From Caulobacter vibrioides (GTDB lineage Bacteria > Pseudomonadota > Alphaproteobacteria > Caulobacterales > Caulobacteraceae): a DNA stretch of 64,000 bases. The notes under the pieces were generated by a model. The model saw only the letters and a list, made by a program, of their open reading frames with translations, was not told the DNA's origin and did no database searches. The DNA lies in contig NZ_CP023315.3 of the NCBI RefSeq assembly GCF_002310375.3, forward strand, positions 682,001 through 746,000. The letters run 5' to 3'. Made by a program: the position numbers and the translations under genes. Of this stretch, positions 28,452 through 36,100 are shown piece after piece. How positions within the stretch are numbered: position 1 is the stretch's first letter; each line of letters starts with the position of its first letter.

Positions 28452-29023
28452 ATCTTTCCGGCCTGGTCGATCAGGCCGCGCATCAGGTCGTGATAGCTCT
28501 CGAAACTCGCGACGTCGGCGTCCAGATCCTTGCCGGCCTCGTCATAGCTGCGGAGCTTCTGCGCGGCGGCGGCGTAGGGATCGGCCAGGAAGACCTTGAT
28601 CTCGTCGGGGCCCATCGGGCCGCCCTGCAAAGCCAGGCTCTGCTGAGACGCATAGCTGAGGCGGCTGGCGTAGGCGGGGTCCACGGCGACGCGATAGCGC
28701 TTGGCCGCCACATGCAGGCGGATCGGCTCGGTCACATCGGGACCAAAGGCGCGGGCCAGATAGCCGGCCCCGATCTGCTCGTGGCGGGTGTCGATGCCCC
28801 GGTCGGCGGCGTCCTCGCCGAACTTCTGCATCAGATGGCCGATGTCGTGCAGCAGGGCGGCGGCGACCAGGGCGGGCGAGGCGCCGTCCAGCCTGGCGTG
28901 CAGCGCCGTCTGCAGGGCGTGCTCCATCTGGGTGACGTCCTCGCCATAGTGCAGGTCGCCCAGGCGCGAGAACAGGTCGGTGATCTCAGTCAGGAAGGCG
29001 TCGGCCGAGGCGCTGGAGGTCAT
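28448..29023 (-). CDS. PhnZ-like HD-domain protein of phosphonate catabolism
   Basis: PhnZ is a mixed-valent di-iron oxygenase that cleaves 1-hydroxy-2-aminoethylphosphonate. The 191-residue product shows the same ligand pattern: His35 in TQMEHALQ, His59-Asp60 in ALLHDIGH, His81 in DTRHEQIGAGYLA, His104 in RLHVAAKRY and Asp161 in LRSYDEAGK; the substrate-region LSYASQQSLALQGGPM is also present. A tyrosine and glutamate near the lid (Tyr26, Glu28) are close to the PhnZ positions but shifted. ATG 29023 is preferred to a TTG at 29065. It is transcribed towards phnX from the operator region shared with the GntR gene. A function other than PhnZ chemistry cannot be excluded. Confidence 0.82.
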   Translation of the reverse strand: MTSSASADAFLTEITDLFSRLGDLHYGEDVTQMEHALQTALHARLDGASPALVAAALLHDIGHLMQKFGEDAADRGIDTRHEQIGAGYLARAFGPDVTEPIRLHVAAKRYRVAVDPAYASRLSYASQQSLALQGGPMGPDEIKVFLADPYAAAAQKLRSYDEAGKDLDADVASFESYHDLMRGLIDQAGKI

Positions 29024-29106
29024 GCGATATCCGTCAAACCGTGGCCGCCAGGCGTCGGCGACCAAAGCGGCGCTCCGCTAGCACGGTCCGCCTCTGTAAT
29101 CAATTT

Positions 29107-29118
29107 TGGTATAGACCA
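29107..29118. promoter_or_regulatory. GntR/HutC-type operator between HD gene and regulator
   Basis: TGGTATAGACCA, with GTATAGAC matching the HutC-subfamily consensus GT-N-TA-N-AC. It lies in the divergent gap, 84 bases before the HD gene start and 138 bases before the GntR start. The two extra bases GA after it also occur at the 30008 site. TATAGA may double as a -10 hexamer, so repression by steric block is likely. Confidence 0.65.
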
Positions 29119-29255
29119 GATTGAGGCGCTGAATGACGAATCTTTCGTGACACGACATTGAGCGCCCGATGATGACCCATAGGGTTCCTTGACCCGGGGG
29201 CGCCCCCCTCACATCCTTGGACTTGGCGGGATTCGACCGCCGACTAGGTCGTTTG

Positions 29256-29975
29256 ATGCAACAGCCCGACAGTCTCCAGTATATCGGCGTGCGCGACGAC
29301 ATCGCCGCGCGCATCACGGCTGGAGCGTTTAAGCCGGGCGAGCGGCTGCCCTCCGAACGTCAGTTGCAGATCGGCGGCGGCGTCGCCCGCGGCACGGTGC
29401 GCGAGGCCCTGTTCCAGCTCGAGGCCGAGGGCATCATCTACCGCAAGGATCGCAGCGGCTGGTACGTCTCGCCGCCGCCGGTGGTCTATGACCCGACCCG
29501 CTGGGAAGGCTTCATGTCCTATGTCGAGGCGCAGGGACGGCGGCCCGAGACCGAAACCCTCAGCAAGGTCGAGATCGCCTGCGACGGCGTACTGTCCCAG
29601 ATCTTCTCGCGTCCGGTCGGGTCGCCGATGTACTGGATCCACCGGCGTCGCTCGATCGACGGCCGGGCGGTGCTGATCGAGAGCATCATCGTCGACGCGG
29701 CCCGCGCGCCGGGCCTGATCGAGCACGATCTGAACGGCTCCCTGACCAGCGTCCTGAAGTCGGTCTATGGCATCGGCGTCGCGCGCAACAAGGTCGACAT
29801 GCGGCCCTGCGCCCTGACGCGCGGCGAGGCCGAGGCCCTGCGTGTGAAGTCGGGCCTGCCGGGCCTGAGCCTGATGCGCACCTGCTACGACGCCCAGGGC
29901 AATGTGGTCGAGTACGATCAGGAATACTGGCGTCACGACGCCCTGACCGTGAGCGTGGACATCCGCGTCCGATAG
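29256..29975 (+). CDS. GntR-family regulator with UTRA domain (HutC subfamily)
   Basis: The 239-residue protein has an N-terminal GntR winged helix (about residues 8-75: VRDDIAARITAGAFKPGERLPSERQLQIGGGVARGTVREALFQLEAEGIIYRKDRSGWYVS) and a C-terminal UTRA ligand-binding domain ending HDALTVSVDIRVR. UTRA regulators sense small metabolites and release DNA. ATG 29256 is preferred over an upstream TTG at 29217. Its operators very likely are the TGGTATAGACCA sites before the HD gene/itself and before the MFS gene. Context suggests a phosphonate or aminophosphonate as inducer. Confidence 0.88.
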   Translation: MQQPDSLQYIGVRDDIAARITAGAFKPGERLPSERQLQIGGGVARGTVREALFQLEAEGIIYRKDRSGWYVSPPPVVYDPTRWEGFMSYVEAQGRRPETETLSKVEIACDGVLSQIFSRPVGSPMYWIHRRRSIDGRAVLIESIIVDAARAPGLIEHDLNGSLTSVLKSVYGIGVARNKVDMRPCALTRGEAEALRVKSGLPGLSLMRTCYDAQGNVVEYDQEYWRHDALTVSVDIRVR

Positions 29976-30007
29976 CGTCTTGGCGCGTCATCGAGCCGAC
30001 ATTTACG

Positions 30008-30019
30008 TGGTATAGACCA
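30008..30019 (+). promoter_or_regulatory. GntR/HutC-type operator before MFS transporter
   Basis: A second exact TGGTATAGACCA (followed again by GA), 24 bases before the MFS start and 32 bases after the GntR stop. TATAGA at 30012 could be the -10 hexamer of the transporter promoter, giving a very short leader. Confidence 0.65.
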
Positions 30020-30043
30020 GAGCGCTCCACAAGGGGCGTTCCC

Positions 30044-31357
30044 ATGACATCTGGTCCTCGGCGCTGGCTCGAACACGCCCATCCGCTGGCTTTCGCCCTG
30101 TTCGCGGGCCTGGCGGGGTTCTGCGCCTATTTCTCGATGTACGCCTTTCGCAAGCCCTTCGCGGCGGCGACCTTCGGCGTGGTCGAGGGCTGGAGCTTTG
30201 CGATCGACTACAAGATCGCGCTCGTCCTGGCCCAGGTGATCGGCTACGCGCTGTCCAAGTTCATCGGCGTCAAGGTCATCTCGGAGATCGCGCCCGCGCG
30301 CCGGGGCGCGGCCATCCTGGTGTTGATCGGCGCGTCCTGGCTCGCCTTGCTGGCCTTCGCGGTGGTTCCCGCGCCGTGGAACGTCCTGGCCCTGTTCCTG
30401 AACGGCCTGCCGCTGGGCATGATCTGGGGCCTGGTGTTCGGCTACATGGAGGGACGGCGGACCTCCGAGGTGCTGGGCGCCATCCTGTGCGCCAGCTTCA
30501 TCCTGTCGTCCGGCGTCGTGAAGTCGGTCGGCAAGTGGCTGATGAGCGATCTGGACGTTTCGGCCTTCTGGATGCCCGCCGCCACCGGCGCGGTGTTCAT
30601 GCCGCTGCTGGCCGTCTCGGTCTGGGCGCTGACCCAGCTGCCGCCGCCCAGCGCCGAGGACGAGGCCGCCCGCGTGCGCCGCCAGCCCATGGACCGCGCC
30701 CAGCGCCGCGCGTTCCTGGCGACCTACGCCCCCGGGATCGCCCTGCTGGTGCTGTCCTACATCCTGCTGACGGCGCTTCGGGACTTCCGCGACAACTTCG
30801 CCGCCGAGATCTGGGCGGCCCTGGGCTTTGGCCAGGCCTCGGACGTCTTCACCGCCAGCGAGCTGCCGGTGGCGGTGATCGCCCTGGCCGTCCTGGGCGC
30901 GGTCATGCTGGTGCGCGACAATCTCCGCGCGCTCTTGGTGATGCATGGCGTCATCCTGGCGGGCTTCGTCGTGCTGGGCCTGTCGACCCTGGCCTTCCAG
31001 GCGCAGATGCTCTCGCCGCTGGCCTGGATGATCCTGACGGGCGCGGGTCTCTACATGGCCTATACGCCGTTCAACGCCATGCTGTTCGACCGCATGGTCG
31101 CCTATAGCGGCCAAGTCGGCACGGCGGGCTTTCTGATCTATGTGGCGGACGCCTCGGGCTATCTGGGCAGCGTCGCCCTGCTGATCTGGCGCAACCTGGC
31201 CATGGTCGCCCTGGACTGGCTGAACTTCTTCGTGGCCAGCATCTACGCCACAAGCCTGGTGGGCGCGGTGTGTACGATCCTGGCCGGGATCTACTTCCTG
31301 CGCCGTCGGCAGAGTTCGCCAGAGCAGGCCGTCATTTCGGCTAGCTCTGTTATTTGA
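30044..31357 (+). CDS. MFS-type permease (DUF5690-like), candidate phosphonate importer
   Basis: The 437-residue protein has about 12 hydrophobic segments. The first (AFALFAGLAGFCAYFSMYAFRKPFAAATF) carries the SMYAFRKPF signature of a conserved bacterial MFS-like family usually listed as DUF5690. No ABC-type PhnCDE genes are present nearby, and an operator identical to that of the GntR/HD region precedes this gene, so inner-membrane uptake of the phosphonate substrate is a reasonable guess. Substrate is not proven. Confidence 0.85.
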   Translation: MTSGPRRWLEHAHPLAFALFAGLAGFCAYFSMYAFRKPFAAATFGVVEGWSFAIDYKIALVLAQVIGYALSKFIGVKVISEIAPARRGAAILVLIGASWLALLAFAVVPAPWNVLALFLNGLPLGMIWGLVFGYMEGRRTSEVLGAILCASFILSSGVVKSVGKWLMSDLDVSAFWMPAATGAVFMPLLAVSVWALTQLPPPSAEDEAARVRRQPMDRAQRRAFLATYAPGIALLVLSYILLTALRDFRDNFAAEIWAALGFGQASDVFTASELPVAVIALAVLGAVMLVRDNLRALLVMHGVILAGFVVLGLSTLAFQAQMLSPLAWMILTGAGLYMAYTPFNAMLFDRMVAYSGQVGTAGFLIYVADASGYLGSVALLIWRNLAMVALDWLNFFVASIYATSLVGAVCTILAGIYFLRRRQSSPEQAVISASSVI

Positions 31358-31387
31358 AATGCAACCTTACGGCGCTATAGCAGGCCA

Positions 31388-32332
31388 ATGCTTGCTGATG
31401 ATACCGGTATCCCGGTCGATCTGACCTGTCTTGACGAAGCGTTCGCCCAACGCATGCCCGCCGAGGAGTGGGCGCGGATCAAGGTCATTCGCGACGCGCC
31501 GACCCTGTTCGACGCGCTGGACGTCAACCACGCCCTGCTGTCGCCCTACTATGCCGACCACCTGCTGCTGAACAAGGTCGTCACCGAGGGGCGGCGGTTC
31601 GAGATGCTGGTCTATCTGCTGTATCTGGAGGCCACGGTCAGCGCTGAGGATCCGCGCAGCGGCCTGACCAACGCCAACTTCCGGCGGATCTGCGTGCGCC
31701 AGAACGTCTGCAGCCCCAACCGCGCCTCGGTCGTGCTGGGCATCATGCGGCTGGCCGGCTTCGTCACCGACGCCAGGGACGACGGCGGCGATGCGCGGGT
31801 CGCGCGCCTGGCCGTCACGCCCAAGTTCATGGAGACGGTCGAGGGCTGGAACCAGGCGATGCTGACCTTTGTCGACGCCGCCGTGCCGGGCGATGACCTG
31901 GCCGGCGCCCATGCCCGCATCCCGGGCCTGGGGCGCGGCATGCGGATCAATGGCGGGCGCGCGCTGCTGGACGGCTGGCACCTGCTGCCGCCGTTCCCCG
32001 AGGCGCGGATGATGATCGACCGCGACGGCGGCTGGATGCTGCTGATGCACCTGGCCTATGAAAGCCTGCGCCAGGGGCAAAGGCGCGTCATCGCCCCGGT
32101 CTCGGTCGACCTCGCCGCCTTTGGCCGGCGGTTTGGCGTGTCGCGCTCGCACCTGCGCCGGCTGCTGGAAGAGGTGCATCAGGCGGGCCTATTAGCCGCG
32201 CCGCCCCGCAACGGCGCCCACATCCAGCTGACCCCCCAGCTGCTGGCCTCGTACATGACGTGCCTGGCGTCCGAGATCGACTTCTATCGCCGCATGACCC
32301 TGGCGGCCCTGGCCGACCTGCAACCGGCCTGA
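31388..32332 (+). CDS. putative winged-helix/HTH protein of unknown role
   Basis: The 314-residue product shows two possible helix-turn-helix regions: NFRRICVRQNVCSPNRASVVLGIMRLAGFV (about residues 97-126) and VDLAAFGRRFGVSRSHLRRLLEEVHQAGLL (about 239-268), the second a convincing winged-helix pattern. There is no signal peptide or membrane segment. It starts 30 bases after the MFS gene stop, so it may be co-transcribed, and its stop lies 31 bases before the first copy of a repeated operator/promoter module. I do not recognise the family; a transcriptional regulator is the most likely reading. Confidence 0.7.
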   Translation: MLADDTGIPVDLTCLDEAFAQRMPAEEWARIKVIRDAPTLFDALDVNHALLSPYYADHLLLNKVVTEGRRFEMLVYLLYLEATVSAEDPRSGLTNANFRRICVRQNVCSPNRASVVLGIMRLAGFVTDARDDGGDARVARLAVTPKFMETVEGWNQAMLTFVDAAVPGDDLAGAHARIPGLGRGMRINGGRALLDGWHLLPPFPEARMMIDRDGGWMLLMHLAYESLRQGQRRVIAPVSVDLAAFGRRFGVSRSHLRRLLEEVHQAGLLAAPPRNGAHIQLTPQLLASYMTCLASEIDFYRRMTLAALADLQPA

Positions 32333-32363
32333 CTCCCCCGCCCGCACCGCTAGAGGCCCGATC

Positions 32364-32418
32364 CACCCAAAATTGGACAGCCCGCCGATCTTGGCGGATT
32401 CCCGCGCTTCTGGATAAG
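32364..32418 (+). promoter_or_regulatory. operator/promoter module, copy 1
   Basis: The 16-mer CACCCAAAATTGGACA (32364-32379) is followed after 11 bases by TTGGCG (32391-32396), a 16-base spacer and GATAAG (32413-32418). The hexamers resemble Caulobacter sigma-70 type promoters and the 16-mer, with CCAA/TTGG arms, looks like an operator. The same arrangement with the same spacings recurs at 33035. The region 32419-32691 downstream is a very GC-rich, probably untranslated leader without a recognised gene. Confidence 0.6.
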
Positions 32419-32691
32419 AGGCGAGGGCGGCTTGCGGCGGCGTGAGCCGGGCGCAGGCGGGTGTCGCGGGCGCTCGGCTGGCCACAGGCGAGCGGCCGGC
32501 GCGGCCGGCTGCGGCGGGGCGAAATCCGGCGAAAACCGCGCTTTTCCCGACCTCGCCGGCGGGCGCGACCCGCCGCGCGCCGCGTCCCGGGCGCGCGCCG
32601 CAACCGGGCGTGCGCCACGGTCGGTCCTCGTCCGGGCTCAGACGCCGGATCAGCCTGGCCAGCGCTGTTTTCAAGGGGGCGAAGGGATCTG

Positions 32692-32829
32692 ATGAGCTAC
32701 GAAATCTATAAGCTTTTCATCGTCTGGCGCTGGAACGTGCCCGCCCTGGGCCGGGGCGGATTTGTCCTGACGCGGGCGGCGGCCAAGACGGCCGCCCAAA
32801 GGGCCATCGCCGCCGTTCGCTCAAATTAA
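32692..32829 (+). CDS. small ORF (45 codons), hypothetical
   Basis: ATG 32692 follows the good ribosome-binding site GAAGGGA with 4 bases spacing, and the frame runs to a TAA at 32827-32829. The product starts MSYEIYKLFIVWRWN and ends AAAKTAAQRAIAAVRSN: an aromatic, partly hydrophobic N-terminus and a basic alanine-rich helix. No known family recognised. Support is the ribosome-binding site and the promoter module about 270 bases upstream; it could also be chance within a structured RNA. Confidence 0.45.
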   Translation: MSYEIYKLFIVWRWNVPALGRGGFVLTRAAAKTAAQRAIAAVRSN

Positions 32830-33034
32830 GCTTGTTAAATCCGCGTCTTGAAACGGCGCTGAGGGCGGGGCGCGACGCCAAAGGCGCGGGCGATCCGCGT
32901 CGGCTGTAACGGGCCCGTCGCGCGGCGGCGCCGGCGGCGCGCGCTGTTCCATCCGCGTCAAAATCTAAAAGCCTTCGACAGGCGCCACCCCGGCGGCGGG
33001 CATTTTTCGCCTGCGACATGACGTCGCAAAAAAG

Positions 33035-33089
33035 CACCCAAAATTGGACAAGGGCGCGGTCTTGGCGCGCCGGGCGGCCTGTGGATATG
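33035..33089 (+). promoter_or_regulatory. operator/promoter module, copy 2, before the giant autotransporter
   Basis: CACCCAAAATTGGACA at 33035-33050 (identical to copy 1), TTGGCG at 33062-33067, 16-base spacer, GATATG at 33084-33089. Transcription would start near 33096, 50 bases before the ATG at 33146. The open frame continues upstream through this module to 33044, which is why the shorter start was chosen. Between the small ORF and this module (32830-33034) no gene is seen; a TGCGAC/GTCGCA stem lies at 33012-33028. Confidence 0.6.
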
Positions 33090-33145
33090 ACGCCCGCTGC
33101 TCACAAAAAGGGTGGGCGGGTTCAAGGGGCCGGTGGGTCGGGTCT

Positions 33146-36100
33146 ATGTCGGTGCAAGAGGGCGTGATCGGTACGGAACGGGGGCAGACGCAGCGGTGGC
33201 GCGCGGCCTTTTCGGCTCTGCTCACGACCCGGCCCGTGCGCGCACGCACCGCGACCCTGACGCCCGCCGCGCGACGCGGCGCGGCCCGTGTTCTCAGCCT
33301 GCTGAGCCTGTGCCTGGCCCTGGTCAGCGGCCTGTGGGCCGCCCCGGCCCAGGCGCAGAATGAGACCAAGACCTTCAGCTTCAGCTACCACTGGCGCGAC
33401 GTGCTGGATCGCACGATGCCGGCGCCCGTCCTGGGCTATGATACTAACGGCCTCGCCTTTTACTTCCCCGACGTGAATCCCTTCCCGACAAGGACGTCGG
33501 GAAACGATCTCTGTTTCACGATCAACAAGGTCGCCGTGCCGATCGACGATGGGCAGGGCTCCCTTGTCTCCGATTTAGGCACCACCTGGCGTCTGCGGTT
33601 CAGCACGTCGCAGACGTATCCGTGTACGGCGACCTATACCAACATGGCTCTCGCGACGGCGATGGGCCTCTACACGGCCAACGTCACGATTGCGATCACC
33701 AATACGCTGCCCGTGTTCCAGCAGACGGCCTTCACCGTGCCCCTGGGCCAGACCACCACCATCTCCAAGGCCAGCATCGTCACCGACGCTGACGGCGACT
33801 TGATCTCCCCCCTGACCCTCAATCAGGCCAGCAAGACCGGGCCCGGCTGTGGCGAGGTCAGTCTGGTCACGAGCGGGGGCAGTTCGGTCGCGAGCGGGGT
33901 CGCGTTCACCCCCTCGGCCAGCGGCGGCGCCTGTTCCATCGGCATTACGGCCCACGACGGCATCGCGACCGTGGCGGAGACCCTGGTCTTCACCGCCCCC
34001 GCCGCCCAGACCATCAGCTTCACCGGGGCGGCGCCGACCAACGCCCGGGTCGGGGGCGCCACCTATACGCCGGCCGCCACGGCGACCTCAGGCCTGGCCG
34101 TGGCCTTCGCCCTGGACGCCAGCTCCACCGGCTGCGCGCTGTCGGGCGGGGTGGTGTCGTTCACCGGCGTCGGAACCTGCGTGCTGAACGCCAACCAGGC
34201 CGGCGACGCCAGCTTCCAGGCCGCGTCCCAGGTGCAGCAGAGCTTCGCCGTCGCCGCCGCCGCCGCGGCCCAGACGATCACCTTCACCTCCACCGCCCCG
34301 ACCAACGCCCAGGCCAGCGGCGCGACCTATACCCCGACCGCCACAGCCACCTCGGGCCTGGCCGTGGCCTTCGCCCTGGACGCCACCAGCACCGGCTGCG
34401 CGCTGTCGAACGGCGTCGTCAGCTTCACCGGCGCGGGGACCTGCGTGCTGAACGCCAACCAGGCGGGCAACAACGACTTCCTGGCCGCCTCTCAGGTGCA
34501 GCAAAGCTTCACCGTCCTCGCCGCCGCCGTGGCCCAGACGATCAACTTCACCTCGACCGCGCCCACCAGCGCCCAAGCGGGCGTCGCCAGCTATACGCCC
34601 ACGGCGACCGCCACCTCGGGCCTGACCGTGGCCTTCACCCTGGACGGGACCAGCACCGGCTGTTCGCTGTCGGGCGGGGTGGTGTCGTTCACCGGCGCCG
34701 GCACGTGCCGCATCAACGCCAACCAGGCGGGCAACACGAGCTTCCTGGCCGCCTCGCAAGTCCAGCAGGCCTTCACCGTCATCGCCGCCGCCCCCGTCGC
34801 CCAGACGATCACCTTCAACACGGCGCCCAGAAACGCCCGGGCCGGCGGCGCCAGCTACACCCCGGCGGCGACCGCGACCTCGGGCCTGACGGTGGCCTTC
34901 ACCCTGGACGGAACCAGCACCGGCTGTTCGCTGTCCGGCGGGGTGGTGTCATTCACGAGCGCGGGGACCTGCCGGATCAACGCCAACCAGGCGGGCGATG
35001 CGTCGTTCCTGGCCGCCTCGCAAGTCCAGCAGAGCTTCACCGTGGCCGCTGCCCCGGTCGTTCAGGGTGACCACATCGTCTTTCCGACCTTCAGCTACCA
35101 CTGGCGCGACGTCCTGGACCGCACGATGCCGGCGCCCGTCCTGGGCAATGATGAGGCTGGCCTTCCCTTATACTTCACGGACGTCAATGCCTTCCCGTCA
35201 CAGGGAATCAATTTCTGTTACGAGATCAACAAGGTCGCCGTACCGATGGACGATGGGCGGGGCGCCCTTGTCGTCGGTGTAGGCACCACCTGGCGTCTGC
35301 GCTTCAGCACGACGCATTCGTATCTCTGTACGGCGACCTATACGGGCATGCCTCTCCAGACGGCGACCACCTACTATTCGGCCGACATCACGATCGCGAT
35401 CACCAATACGCCGGCCGCGTTCCAGCAGACGGCCTTTACCGCGCCGGTGGGCCAGACCACCACCATCCCCAAGGCCAGCGTCGTCTCCAGCCCTGACGGC
35501 GACCCAATCTCCCTGACCCTCAATCAGGCCAGCCTGACCGGGCCCGGCTGTGGCGCGGTCAGTGTGGTCGCGAGCGGGGTTGAGTTCACCCCCTCGGCCA
35601 GCGGCGGGGCCTGTTCCATCAGCGCGACGGCCAACGATGGCATTACGACCGCGACGCAGACCCTGGTCTTCACCGCCCCGGCCGCCCAGACCATCAGCTT
35701 CACCGGGGCGGCGCCGACCAACGCCCGGGTCGGGGGCGCGACCTATACCCCGGCCGCCACGGCGACCTCGGGCCTGGCCGTGGCCTTCGCCCTGGACGCC
35801 AGCTCCACCGGCTGTTCGCTGTCGGGCGGGGTGGTGTCGTTCACCGGCGTCGGAACCTGCGTGCTGAACGCCAACCAGGCCGGCGACGCCAGCTTCCAGG
35901 CCGCGTCCCAGGTGCAGCAAAGCTTCGCCGTCGCCGCCGCCGCCGCGGCCCAGACGATCACCTTCACCTCCACGGCCCCGACCAACGCCCAGGCCAGCGG
36001 GGCGACCTATACCCCGACCGCCACGGCCACCTCGGGCCTGGCCGTGGCCTTCGCCCTGGACGGCGCCAGCACCGGCTGCTCGCTGTCGGGCGGCGTCATC

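Noticed and set aside
33044-33145. Upstream start (TTG 33044) for the autotransporter
   Set aside because: This leader overlaps the duplicated operator and its -35/-10 elements and encodes an odd Arg/Gly/Cys-rich leader; ATG 33146 directly precedes the extended signal region.
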